Positions 13,955-50,800 of a stretch of 64,000 nt of DNA are shown here, piece by piece (the stretch's first letter is position 1; each line of letters starts with the position of its first letter). Source of the DNA: Drosophila miranda (Eukaryota > Arthropoda > Insecta > Diptera > Drosophilidae); the NCBI RefSeq assembly GCF_003369915.1, contig NC_046676.1, forward strand, positions 10,708,001 through 10,772,000, in the 5' to 3' direction. The position numbers and the translations under genes are program-made. The notes beneath the pieces are model-generated. The model saw nothing but the letters and a program-made list of their open reading frames with translations. It was not told where the DNA came from and ran no database searches.

Positions 13955-14209
13955 AAGGAACGAAGCAGAAGAGCCACCAAAACGGCCGCCACAATTGCCA
14001 GTGCCTCAGCAGCTGCCGCAGCTGGAGCCGTGCCCCTACCGTACGCCGATCTCCACCAGCATCCGCATCCGCATCCGCATCCACACCATTCGCACCACCA
14101 CTTTGCTAGCACAGCTCCCCTGACCAGCACCGATAGCTTCAAGCTGCGTTCCGAGGAACCGGTGCCGGGCTTCAGCTCGGCCTCCCCCTGGCCCACGCTC
14201 GAGCTGGGG
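13955..14209 (+). other. kn: Open in-frame leader upstream of the kn ATG
   Basis: The kn reading frame stays open for 85 codons before the first in-frame ATG (14210), back to a TGA at 13952-13954. Its translation contains an Ala-rich segment, alternating His-Pro pairs and a Ser/Pro/Glu-rich stretch running into MEWGRK. No ATG is in this frame; a GTG (14030) and several CTGs are. The other two frames are also largely free of stops here, so openness alone is weak. The default view is 5' UTR; a non-AUG-initiated N-terminal extension is possible. Confidence 0.4.
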
Positions 14210-38777
<24,568 letters not shown>

Positions 38778-39394
38778 GGACCTGCAGGCAGCAGGAGCTC
38801 ATCGAAGAGCCAATGGAGGCGTCCAGGCAGAAGGAGGAGCAGCAGGATTGGGAATGGGAATGGGCTGGAGTAACGACATTCTGTTAAAATTAAATGCTGC
38901 TGAAACACGCCCGCCCACACAGACACCAGCCCCCACCAACCCACCCACAGACAACACACAGCTGGGCAGACACCCACTCTTATCTATCGGCGAGGACGCC
39001 CCACAATCTGTGCCTGTGGCTGAGCACCGACAAAACTAAACACTTCCACCTACAAAAAAAAACACCACAGACAACACACGATTAACGGTATTTATAATTT
39101 GCATTATCCCAATATTTCTAACTACGATTAAGAACAAGAACCCCCAAAAATATTCTGATCTACTAAAAACTGTCTCTCTGGTGGGAAAGATCAACGTAGA
39201 TAAGGAAAAGCTCACATTTGTATATTAACTCTATTATAATTTCATTCATTTTAACGTTTGCCCAAAGATAGGAAACTTTCTTCTTAGGAAAATGCATTTC
39301 CCTTAACCTAAACGCAGACACATACCATACATACAAACATCTTTGATAATTCCCAACTAATTGTAATTAAATTTTTGTATTCAACTATTTCTAG

Positions 39395-39486
39395 GAGTGA
39401 GCAGCCTGAGTTTCAATCCCTTCGCCCTGCCCACCTGCAACACCCAGGGCTACAGCACCAGCCAGCTGGTGACTTCAACCAAATAA
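39395..39486 (+). CDS. kn: kn alternative last coding exon (isoform of 554 aa)
   Basis: After acceptor TTTCTAG, the exon codes RVSSLSFNPFALPTCNTQG... and ends at TAA 39484-39486. Joined to exon 10 it gives 1665 nt (554 aa), replacing the His-rich tail of exon 11. The SxSFNPFAxPTC stretch resembles the conserved C-terminus of COE proteins, so this is a real exon. D. melanogaster has two Collier C-terminal forms of similar sizes (from memory). Confidence 0.8.
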
Positions 39487-40860
39487 TATTACCACTAAAT
39501 GAGGCTATTGGCAGGCCACCAATAATCCCCTCCCCCCACCCCAACCAATCCGGAGTTCCAGATATCCGAAATAAGCAGAAGCTCGAAAGTGCAATAACCA
39601 GAAAATAGAGAATGGTTCCAAAATTCAAAAACACTTTATCAATATATGTAGTTGTATATTTTGTCGATTGATTCCCGTTTTTGATTGTGTTTGAATATGC
39701 CTCGGCAATAGATATAGATACATACTAGATACTTACATACATACATATATATAATACCATATCAGAGTAAAGGAAATACATATGAAATCCGGGGGGTCGG
39801 CAAGGGCATATCATGCCAGGGGGGGCCCCGAAATTTGATTAAACTCTATGTACATATATATACTATATAGCACACCTAAATGAAATATATCATAGCTATC
39901 GGATCTGTGAATAGGGGAAATTATACCAATTTATATAACCATGATGATTGAAAATTATACGAATGCAGATATACCAAAACAGATGAAATTTGAATTAACC
40001 TTTGGACATAACTAAATGCTTGTATACGACGACACCCGTCTGGATATGTACATATCCAGATACGAACTTATGGGAAATACTCTCAACTCAGCCAGAGAAA
40101 ACCGAAATCAAAATGTTATATACCTAAATAGATATACATACATACATACACACTAAACACAACTTAAACATTTGCCGCATACATACATACATATCTAGCA
40201 TAATACTTATTGCAAGAAATTTATACATACCACAAACTTTTGGCAAACATATCGTGCACTTAGTCCTAGCCATCTATCTCTCACAACAAAACAAAACACA
40301 AGCCATACATACATACGTTTTTGTATAATGCTCATCATATCCACAATTTGGAACGAAATTCATTCGGAGGAACACCAAATCATCATATGATATATATGTA
40401 TACATTTTGCTATTCAAGTTTGATAAACTACCGATTTTTTGACTAGACTCTAAGCCTACGCCTAAGCCTAAGATATCTGGGTGCATATACAAACATATAC
40501 ATACATATATACGAATAGACACAGAAATGGGCATACGAGTACATCATAAGTTTATTGTTTATTAACCGATTTGTAGGAGTTTTATTGTAATCTGTATTAT
40601 AATGTATTGTATGCTTGTACGTCTAGATCTAGATTTAGATCTTCACAAGAGCACTGTCGAAATCAGTGGGACAAAGCGAGAGGAATCGAATCCATATGCA
40701 TATTTATAAGAATAGGCATAGACAGACCTTAGCCGCAAATCGATTTGTAAATTATAATATAATACAAAGAAATAATAATTATAAATCTAATCTAGCTACG
40801 CTCTCTGTTTTGTAAATCTTAACAAGTTATTTAAATAAAATTTATTTAAAATAAACGTCA
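39487..40860 (+). other. kn: kn long 3' UTR with poly(A) signal
   Basis: AT-rich, with many ATACATACA runs. AATAAA lies at 40834-40839 with more A/T-rich copies just after, about 1.35 kb past the exon 12 stop. No open frame is convincing. The convergent BEAF-32 poly(A) signals begin about 85 bp further on. Confidence 0.65.
40039..40060. repeat. Perfect 22-bp palindrome in the kn 3' UTR
   Basis: TCTGGATATGT is followed at once by its exact reverse complement. The symmetry stops at both ends. In mRNA the arms could pair as a short hairpin or between two transcripts. Confidence 0.9.
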
Positions 40861-40924
40861 TACATATTGAAGATGTACTGTACTTTTTCTGCTATATCGC
40901 TCTTTTGCGTTTCTCTGCCAGATA

Positions 40925-40942
40925 TTTATTTGGATGTTTATT
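40925..40942 (-). other. BEAF-32: BEAF-32 candidate poly(A) signals
   Basis: AATAAA on the minus strand at 40937-40942 and 40925-40930, about 100 bp past the BEAF-32 stop (41042-41044). Confidence 0.55.
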
Positions 40943-41041
40943 TTTATCGTGAATAAAATTTTTACATTAATGCTGAAAGAATAAATGATTAAGTGGATCT
41001 ACAGAATACATAAAGTCATAAACTTAGCCTACTTAATCTAT

Positions 41042-42087
41042 TCATTCGTCCTTGCAGGAGGTGGCCTCCTCGCTTGTCTTGAAGATAACCTCCTGGATCT
41101 TGGCGCGCACATATAGCTTGCGGCTCAGCGACATCTGGCGCATGCTGGGCACAAGGCTCATGGCGAAGTAGTAGTCGTCGTCCTTGACATGTTCCTCGTG
41201 GCTCTGCTGAATGATGTAGCTCAGTTGCTCGCTGACCGAGGTCAGGCGGTCGATGGATGTCTCCAGGTTGTTCTTCAGCTGTTTGGCCGCGTTGGCCGTG
41301 TTGGTGTTCGAGGCCACCACAGTGGCCACGACTGGAGCACTGCTGATGGTGGCGCGGCTGTGGCCGCTGGGGTTCAGCACGGTGACCTTTTCGCCAGACT
41401 CGAGGGCGACCTCCTCCTCCATAACGTGTATGGGACTGTAGCAGAGCGGATCTTCGTTGTAGATAATGTCCTTGATGTCCTCGCTGATCCCATCGTTTTG
41501 CTCATACTCTTCCCACTTCTGCGGGAGTGCGCCGGTCTCGGCGACAAACGATGTGGACTGCCTTTCAATCTTCGGCTTAGCCACATGCACAGGCCCCCGC
41601 AGTAGCTTGGCCTTAGTTATTCGCACAGTTTTCTCTGCAATTATATGTATGCGATAGAGTGTTTGTTAATAAGATATGCGATACATTGAATCTCGTCGAA
41701 AAACATCAATAGCCACCAAGAGATGGCAGTCCACGATAGTTTACTTTACCCCAAGTCGGCCATAGCGCGCCCAATACTCGATAGCGCGTTCGACCTCCCG
41801 CCTAAAATGGTCACTTGCTGATAACTGTGCTGAAGTGATAGTTGTTTACCTTTTTTTATAATGGGAATTAAACGCCCCTGACGGCTCTGCACGGGATTTA
41901 CGATCACCTCGTCGCTATGCTTGTGGCGCAGATGCGTCCACAAATTTGTGGTATTGTTCCCCTTTAAATTGCTGGCCATGCCACCACGCGATATATTATT
42001 TCCGCAATAGCGGCATATCGCAAAGTTTTCGCAGTCCTCGTTGATGTCGTAGTGCTGCCACACATTGCTCACGCGTCCCTTTGGCAT
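41042..42087 (-). CDS. BEAF-32: BEAF-32, isoform with the proximal BED-finger exon (probably 32B), 276 aa
   Basis: Minus-strand exons 41850-42087 and 41042-41634 join in phase (238+593 nt; donor GTAAAC, acceptor TTGCAG) and end in TGA. The N-terminus is a BED zinc finger: Trp10, Phe22, Cys25-x2-Cys28, His52-x4-His57. The shared second exon codes an acidic/linker region, a leucine-rich segment (NNLETSIDRLTSVSEQLSYII) and a C-terminal BESS domain (YYFAMSLVPSMRQMSL...). BEAF binds clustered CGATA motifs and acts at boundaries and at promoters of close gene pairs; the C-terminal part mediates BEAF-BEAF binding. Two BED fingers sharing one BESS exon, next to kn, identify the gene. Whether this is A or B is from memory. 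Confidence 0.92.
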
Positions 42088-42940
42088 CTTTAGATGTTAA
42101 TTATGAATTAATTTGTGAAAAACTAAAATTTTCTCTACAAATGAAATGCCGATTATATTAGCGTTGCTGGCGTCAGTGTTGCAATGCTGTACCCGTTTTA
42201 GTGTTGCAAAACGTAAAAGTATAAGGGAGGAAAACAAAGAAACCAAAAATCAGAGCAAAAAAAAACAAAAAAAAGGATTGAATAAATAGCTAAATGCGCT
42301 CTATTAGTTGTATTTGCTAAATTTAATTTTACAATAGTCACAAATACATAAACTGCTACATACTTAAATACAAATTTGTTAGATTTTCTGTTGATGGGCA
42401 ACCCTGATAATGGGCACTGACAAATTTTGTACATACAATTTGGTTCACTTATGTATGCCAGTATGTATGTATGTACGTCTATTAAACCCCAGAAAATTGT
42501 TACTTTTATTTGAAACACTTTTATTTGCAAAGAACGGAGATAGGTACATATCGGTCTCAGATTACGGTACTCAGAAGAGGCGGTCTCTGATTCTATCGCG
42601 ATGGTAATGATCCGTGCCCCATCTATTCCGGGCACGGAGGGCACGCGTGGCAGTGAGGGACGTGACGTGCGTGAATATATCAGATCCTTAACTTACCGTT
42701 ATTTGAGTTTGAGTGCAAGCATCTGTGCCGGAGTAAGCTTCCAGTGCCTGTCTTTCCACTATAGGATAGCAGATCTCCGCAGGTTTTACAGCAGGCGTAC
42801 GGCTCTATTTTGTCGTCGCAGGAGACCAAGTTGAAAAACCTCCAGACGCAGCTCTTTGTATTCCTTGGCTCAACCAATTTACAACGCTTGTCGCCCGACT
42901 TGATGAGGCCCCGGAGCTCCGATTTCTTCTCGACGTGCAT
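41042..42940 (-). CDS. BEAF-32: BEAF-32, isoform with the distal BED-finger exon (probably 32A), 278 aa
   Basis: The distal first coding exon 42697-42940 ends in the same phase (AACG before GTAAGT) and joins the shared exon 41042-41634 (244+593 nt). The start is the ATG at 42940; the frame upstream has only a GTG. The protein has a divergent BED finger: Trp33, Phe35/36, Cys51-x2-Cys54, His72-x3-His76. The proximal first exon and about 600 bp of intron (42088-42696) lie within its intron. Two first exons imply two promoters, one near 43 kb and one near 42.1 kb. Confidence 0.9.
41652..41783. promoter_or_regulatory. Cluster of four CGATA motifs in the BEAF-32 intron
   Basis: CGATA occurs at 41652-41656, 41679-41683, 41734-41738 and 41779-41783, all in the same orientation, within the intron between the proximal first exon and the shared exon. 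Clusters of CGATA are the known BEAF binding signal. About 0.26 motifs are expected by chance in 132 bp on both strands. Confidence 0.5.
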
Positions 42941-44849
42941 TGCAGAAGTTGGATTCACAAGAAAACAATCCCAAATAATAAAATTTACACAAATACAAGC
43001 AAAGCACGCATGTCACGACATTCAGTCACGCACAAAACAGTGCTGCAAACTGTATTTGCTTTTCGTCGGTGCATGGTGTGCGAGAAACGAGGTGCCGCCA
43101 ATTGTTGCCAATAGTCAATTGGTTGGCGTAAACACATTTGAAATTGGTACAATTACAATGTCAGGGTTCACTTCCAAGAATATTTTGAATTAAGTGTTCA
43201 AATCGAATATCAAAGGGGGTATTTTGATATTCCACCGAAAATAATGAAAATGTAGTCAGTTCAGGTGACAGATATCGTGGTTTTTGAAGTGAAGAGGAAG
43301 GATAGGATGGATCTGCGAGATGAACATTATTGTTTTGGTTGAACTGTTTAAATAAAGGGGGCGTAAGTGTGCCTGGTTCGTTTTTTCCTCGGTATACTTA
43401 CGGTATTTTTTTTAAATGAGACGGAAATATTTAAAATTTAATACGTTCCAGCGATAAATATACCGATTGGAGCAATAGCGAATGGGATGAAATAATAACA
43501 CAATTATAAAAGTATATATCTATGTGCTGCTATTTTTGCAGCCTTTTTTTAATTTTTAGCTTGTTCTAGCTTGTATTTTTGTGAAATCTAGCGTATTTTG
43601 ACGATCAAAATCTGGCAGCACTGGGTGTATGTCTGAGGGTTGCCCATATATTTTATCGATAAGTCCGAAAAGAAGAGAAGAAACTGGTAGCTGTTCGCGA
43701 TTTAATTAATTTCAAGCTAAATTATAGTATTAAAAATAGTAACTTACTAAGTGAAAGTGAGCGGGAATCGTGTGAAATGCATATGAATATCAAAGAGAAT
43801 ATAAATCAGTGCGGAATCAGGCAAAAATGTGCGTAGGCCACTCACACATACACAGCTTTTTCGGTCATCACTCGCCCCATCCGCCGTGCCCTCCAATGAG
43901 AGCGAAGAGCATAACAGTAACAGTGCTCAGCACCAGTATTGGCAGGGTATCGTGAACGAAAGAGAGGCAAACAGCAAGACGAACAACAACAGCAAGCAAA
44001 AGAAAAATGTTTTCATTTATTACTGTCGCCGGAGCCAGGAAAACCTGCAAATTGCAAAAAACTGTAAAAGCCACCGCGATAATTATACACTAACTAATCG
44101 AAACGCGTTGCCTGCGTGCTGAAAAGTGCGTCTGGGTGTCGCCTATGCGACTAAATTGCAACAGCTGATGCAGCATCTTAAGCCCTCTAACTCCGACAAC
44201 AGTCGACTGTAAGCCTTACAGACTGTTATGGCCCCACTGCTTCAATTTGCTGCACAGTGGAGCAAAGCAACCCCACCCCCCCTTCGGCCCGCGCAGTGCC
44301 GCCCACTGCCTAGTGCGCCCCACTGAATGATTCACATTTTTCTTTTGCTAGTTTTCCACCGTCTTTGGCTGCTTAAATAAATCGTTTTCTGCTTACTGCT
44401 GCCGCTGCCAATGCGTGTGCGCAATTAATCCTCATCTCAAATGCAGTTGAGTTGCTAAAATGCCAATCAAATTATTCCGTTGTGTTTTTCTGTCTAGGTT
44501 GAAGTGAAAATTCCGCAAGAGAGGCGTCGTCCCACCAAAAGAAAAACACAACACAGCAGCGAAGACAGCGTAATAGGAAAGTGTGGAAAATAACAAAAGG
44601 AAAAGCGCGTGGAGCGAGAGACAGAGTGTCGGAGAGTGTGAGAGAGAGCAAAGTGAAGTGCCAAGTGCAACGGAGACTGGGCGTCGGACAGCCAGCCGGA
44701 GTGTCATCCGTTTTGCCCGCCGCGCAGAGAAAATTTCGTAGACTCGGGTTGTTGCACCGTCATCTCCCCTCATCTGCTGTAGCAGCAGCTGCAGCAGCAG
44801 CACCACCAGTCGCCGCCGCCAGCAACAGCAGCAGCGTATAGCCGTCAGC
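42941..44849. other. Divergent intergenic region and 5' leaders of BEAF-32 and Patronin
   Basis: Between the two start codons I see no coding exon. Isolated CGATA/TATCG motifs occur at 43273, 43452 and 43654. The right part (about 43.7-44.85 kb) is probably Patronin 5' UTR; it has purine-rich sequence and (CAG)n just before the ATG. The transcription starts are not resolved. Confidence 0.55.
43654..43661. promoter_or_regulatory. DRE element (TATCGATA)
   Basis: An exact 8-bp DRE, the DREF site common in fly housekeeping promoters; its CGATA can also bind BEAF-32. It lies about 0.7 kb upstream of the BEAF-32 distal start codon and 1.2 kb upstream of the Patronin start codon, so it probably marks the Patronin promoter. 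Confidence 0.5.
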
Positions 44850-47800
44850 ATGGATGCCGCCGAATCACAGGAAATACGACAGGTTAAACATATTTTTAGC
44901 CTTTACTCTAAGCCCCCGCCTAGCCGGGGCGATTGTGTGTGCCTATTTGACGGTGCGTGTGTGTGTGTGTGTGTATAGTTACTAATAAAAATATGCTCAT
45001 ACTCGAAGAAACACAAACTAAATATCGCGGCACGGCACTCATTAACATTCCTTCGTTGGCTGAGCGGAGAGGAGTGGAGTGGAGCGGAGAGCAGCGTTTA
45101 CTTCCCACCTACTCTCTTTGCCAAAATGGTGCGCTGAGTGAGGTAATGCGAGTCGCCGTCGCCGTCGCCGCTCCCACTTGTCCGCGCGCTCCGGCAGGCG
45201 AGCGTTTTAATATGCGACCGACACCTACTTAACATTTGACTGGTTTTGATATCCGCCACTCATAAAGGAGGGTACGGGTACGCGAAGTGGCAGTGGCACT
45301 CACAGTTTTCGAGAATACAGCAGATCTACAGTCAGAATTTATATTATTTGTTTTTGTTTTTCCTGCCTGTTGCATTCCAAGTAGATCGTCCATAATCCAG
45401 TTGGAATATAGAGTATTCCCATAGTCGGAAGAGCGTAGCGTACTCTGCCGTAGAATCCCAATGCAAACAACAATTGCTATTAGGGACTGGACCAGGTTTT
45501 CGAGTATGGGGAGCTGTTCGAACTTGGAAATACAACAAAAGAAACTCCCATTCATGAGAACTGCAACAACAACCGAAAATTGATTTTGAAGCCGGAAAAT
45601 GGAACCTTTGTTATCGTTTTCCTCTTTGTCTCTCTCTCCCTCTCTCTCTCTTTTCGTCCGTGGTAGCTGCTGTTGCATGACCTAACCGCTAAAAACAAAA
45701 AAAAAACGGCTTACGCATGCGAAAGGCAGGGCAAGAGAGAGAGAGAAGGAGAGACCCTAGCCGAGGTTGGGGCACTTGCGTGTGTGCTCACACTTTTGGG
45801 GGCCTCCAAATCGAACCATTTTTCTTCTTTGTGTCCAACTCCCTGGGTAGAAAGTTGCCGCAGATTATCGAATGGCCACTGGCACCAGTGCCTGCCAGTT
45901 CTACAGTTCCACCGGCAATTAACGCATTATAATCTCTCAAAACAGCAAAAACGATCGAGTTTAAACCCAGTAAGAGCCCAAGACTGCCGAGACTTGCTTT
46001 TACTATTTGCTTCTCTCTGTTTAGCTTTCGGCTATCGCTCTGTGGAATGCCAAAAACAAATATCAAACGCAAACGCCAGATAATGAAATCATAAATGCCT
46101 CCACAATTTCCATTTGTGACATTTGAAACAAACGGAGAAAAAGAACCAAAACTTTATTACAAACATATGGATACAAGGATGGCTATGTATGCTCCAAAAA
46201 AATAGATGCATATGCTTATGTATGTGTGTGTGCATATGCCCTCCGTCTCTCGTGGCTCATCCAATGTGTGGGCGTCTAAACCACCAGCAAACCAGCCATT
46301 TATTATAATTTTTCTTCGAATTGTTTACACTGGCCTTTATTTTTGAAATTTGAGTTTCAGACATCTCGCTTCAGCTACCAGCCCCCAGCCCCATCCACAT
46401 CCACATCTTTTTACAATGGATCTGCAAAGTGCAGCCAGAGTTTTTCCGTTTCGTTGCCCATTCAAATTATGCTTTGGACAGTTTCTCGCGTCTGCGGGAG
46501 GGGAAGAGTGGGGCACGGCTCTTGCTTGGCAGGCAGCAGGCAGACTAAACAGGTTTTCCCTCCACCTGTTGACCAATTCGCATAGCTGGACGGTCTACGA
46601 CCTACGCCAATATCGTGGCCTATCAAAATGCAATGTTCCCCCCTGAATTTGATGGAGCTTTTAATCCCAGAGACAAAACAATTGCCGACCGACACCCAAA
46701 TGGTCTACAAAAGAATGCTTCGACGCAGCCCGCCAAGAAAATGGTTTGTTTGCTGACACAGTTATTGATGACTTCATTCACGTCGAACTCTTTCGAAGAA
46801 CCCGTTTCAGATCTTTGGAATGACAAAGATACAAAATTAATCTTTAAAGAGCACTGAAGGTGCTACACAGTGGGGCACAAAAGTGTGAATATTTCTGTTA
46901 AAAGAAAACCCATCTTTTAGTTATTTCTTGAAAATCTTGCTTCGCTTCGATGTTTACGATTTATCGTCTCGCCTCTTCTCTATACTACCGAAACGCACTG
47001 TAAAAGTATATTTTTACCGATTCCTTATCTGTAACCAAGAATAATATATGCTTTCTCTATATATTTACACTGTCATAATTCCCTAGCCTCAAGTGAGGAT
47101 TCCCTGCGATAAGGAGACAGTTTTCTCCTGCCCCAAAATCAGAATTAAATCAAATTACACACGATTCTTATCAGTCCAAGACAAGCGGACATGTGTCCCA
47201 TATGTATTTACCCAGAGATAACACAAATTGAGACATTCTTTTACTTATGTTTGGATGTGTTTCCCTCGCCTTCGAACAACCAGCTTGTTCGGTCGGAATC
47301 TGCGACAGTTTCCCTCTTGAGAACTCATTTTCGATTGCCTTTTGGCATCCCCCCCCTCCCCAGTTTCAATTAGAGCCAGAAGAGGCCGTTCGGAATGGAG
47401 TTCTCCTTTGTGCAATAGCAAAAATTATGATTATGAGTGCAACCAGCAATGGAATGGCTTGGCTTGGCGAGAAGCACTGCAGTAGCACTTGACTTGAGAT
47501 GGTTCTAAAAACGGAACGGGGAAAAGAGAACAGAAAAGAGGAGACCACGGCCAAGACTGGCCGGACAAGATGGGGCGTCTTTCATGCTGAGTGACCATCA
47601 TCATCCATTCAGCCAAGCAAGCAACAGCAACAGCAGCAGCAGCAGCAGGCATGGCATTCCTTTCCCTCCCAAAACAATAGGAAGGGGAAGGGGAAGGGGC
47701 ACTCGGTCGGAGACTGTCGGCGCACGCCAAGCCAAACGCGAGCGGGTTTATCGAACTCATATTGAAGATTGTACGCATGGCTTCACACAGATACAGATAC

Positions 47801-50800
47801 AGATGCAGCAACAGGCACAGCAAGCTATAGATACAAAAGGCACTTAAGAGTGCGCTAGTTAATTGCCAGGCAGAGCGGCGTCATTGCACACACAGAAGAT
47901 GCAGTTATAATGCATTGATTACAGCGGCAAAACTTGGCCTTGGCTTTGGGACGGAGCCTGGGGCCCCTTAGGTGCCCGCCCAGCCGTAGATTGAGAGATT
48001 GCGGGGGGAGGACTGAAGGAATGACCGGCCAACTTTGTTCTCACATTATCACAATATTTCTTACACACATCGTTTGTTCCCATCGCTGGCACAGGCTCGT
48101 CAACGTGCTTCCGTCAAGTGGCTGCTCTCGAAGGCCTTCAACAATCGTGTGCCGGACAACCTGAAGGAGCCCTTCTATCGCGACCATGAGAATCAGGAGC
48201 GCCTCAAGCCCCAGATCATTGTGGAGCTGGGCAACGCCACGCTGTACTGCCAGACGTTGTCCAATCTGTACTCAGATCCCAACTACCAAAGCTTGAATCA
48301 CTGGTCAATAATACAGACGCTAGCGCGCAAGGGTGTCCCGGTGGCCGAGTCCTCGGACATGCCCATTACCGAAACGGTATTAATTCAAACGAATCCGTTG
48401 CGAATTGTGAGTACCAGGCCACCAGAATGTTTGAGGGAAACTCCTCTAATGCCTCCCTCTTTGCAGAACGCCCACATGTCTGTGATAGAATCGCTGATGG
48501 TTTTGTATGCCAAGGAGATATCATCGGGTGACCGCATCATGTCGGCCATCAGAAGGTGAGCGCTAACACCTCCTGGCTTTGGGCTTTCTAACGGGGTTTC
48601 GTTGTGACTTTCAGAATATCTGGCAGCAATTACCAGACGCCTCCTGGCCAAACGTATGAGCAAGCTCTGCTGGCTTGGATTTCGCATGCCTGCGCGGCTC
48701 TGAAGAAGCGCATCATCAAGGAGGTGGAGACAGGGCTGCCCGATGAGAATGTGAGTGGCTCTCTTCGTTCATAAAGGATTTGTTGATTGAATTCCGTTTT
48801 GCAGGGCACGCGTCTGCAGACGCCGGACATACCGCCAGTGAGGGACTTCCAGGATCTGTGCGATGGCATCTGCCTGGCGCTGCTCATCGCCTACTACTGC
48901 CCCAAGGTGGTGCCCTGGACGATGGTGCGCATCAACTATCTGCCGGCTGTCGAGGACTCCATACACAATATCCTGCTCGTGAGCAATTTCTCACAGAAGC
49001 ATCTGCCATATGGCGTCTTCCACATGACGCCCGAGGATGTGACCTTCATGAGGGGGTACCGTGCCTAAACCTACTATTAAAGCAACCACAAGAATGGCCA
49101 TTAAATGTACACCATTTTGCCTTGCAGATCGATGAAACTGAATCTGGTACTGCTGCTCACGGATCTGTTCAATCTGTTCGAGATACATCCGGCGAAGTGT
49201 GTCTGCTACCCGGGCATGGATGGTCAGGGTAAGTGGAGAGGCCTCCCTCAATCTACATGCATATATCTATACCTAAACCCGAAACGCTGCACCGCATCGC
49301 ATCTACCCGAATCCTCCCCCGTCCAAAGATTGGCCTGCCAAATGTATATTAAACTCAGTATCAGTCCGGGGCATGCATTCTTGTCTGTTCTTCTGAACGT
49401 ATCCTTCGCTCTCTTTGTTTGCCTTTTGTTTTGTCTTCGTTTACCTATGATTTGCTATTCGTTTATGCCCCGAATTGGTCAACAGAAGCAAGGAAGGAAG
49501 GAAATGCTTCACAGCTCGTAGAGTTCCCGCCACAAATGATTGAACCACAATCAAGATCCCACCACAGATACCCACCTGTTAGGAAAAGATATATTTGCAA
49601 AACCAAACAAATTACAGCAAAGTCTCTCTTGCTGCGGTTCCGCTGCGGTTCATCATCCGCTGCCGCAATGGAAATTCTAGAAACCACAAAAGAATCCACC
49701 CAGAAATTATCACATCTTAACACTATATAATTCTCATCATTGCCCACCTCCTCCCCCCCCATTTAGAAATCAATGCAAAAATGTAGTCAAATATCAACGG
49801 TTGCCACTTGCCACATGCCACTGAAAGGCAGTTATTAAACCCCCAAAGTGGCAGCTGTGGATACGAATATATTCCCAATCCAAAATTGAACAGCATTAAT
49901 GACAATCAAACAATCTTCTGTACTTGATTCTCTTTTTTTTTTGTTTATGTGCAACAATAAAAAACGCTTCCTCTCTTGCCACTTGTAAACCGCAAAACAA
50001 TCTACCGATAACTTGGGTCCTAACCACACACAACACTCACAAACACACTCACAACACACACACACACATACTATGTACAACGTGCAACAACGTGCCACAT
50101 GCAATGTATTTCTCGATCTCCACCCTCTGCTCCACCCGACGCCACTCTCCACACCGTAGATGTCATCGCCCGGCGCACCTTGGGCGCCAATGAGCACGGA
50201 ATCTGCCACCGACGGGGCCTCACAATGCAGCCCGTTATGCCCATACCCGATCTCCGCAGCGATCTCGACCAGCCGCCCGTTGGCTCGCCCTCGAATCGGC
50301 CGCCATTTCAAGGTTTACTTCAAATTTTCAATCAAACTTTTTTGCGAGCATTTTCTGTGTACTCCAAATACTTCCTCCTTATACCCGTTTATACCCCCCT
50401 CTGGTTTCTCATGAATGTGTTGTTTCCATTTGTTTGTTGTTTGTTTGCTTGTTCTGCTGCCCACACATTCTGTTCGTTCGTTCGTTTGTTTGTTTGTTTG
50501 TTTGTTTGCCTCCATTGATCTCGTTTGTCGATGTTTTCCCCCCACCAGAAATTAATATAACTACCATTTAGATGTAGCTTAAGATCTAAGGTACACCTCA
50601 TTGTCTTGTCACACCAGCTGCACACCGAAACGGAAGCTTCATTAGTTTGTCTGTAATGAGAGCACTATTCATCTGAACAATCAACATATAGGGGATATGC
50701 ACTAAGACATATTTAATCCACTGAGCACTTGGACTGACAGAAGCATCTTTCGAACGATACTTGGACGAGAAATACCCAACACTCTTGAACTGTAGATAGA

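Noticed and set aside
41189..41605. Plus-strand open frame opposite BEAF-32
   Set aside because: Antisense shadow of the conserved BESS exon; no start context or domain.
42198..42644. Minus-strand 148-codon frame between the BEAF-32 first exons
   Set aside because: AT-rich intron sequence; no acceptor leads into it and the BEAF-32 phases join without it.
46615..46857. 80-codon frame beginning near 46615 (NAMFPPEFDGAF...)
   Set aside because: Protein-like in places, but no splice partner, no recognised family and it lies in Patronin intron 1; the opposite strand is also open here.
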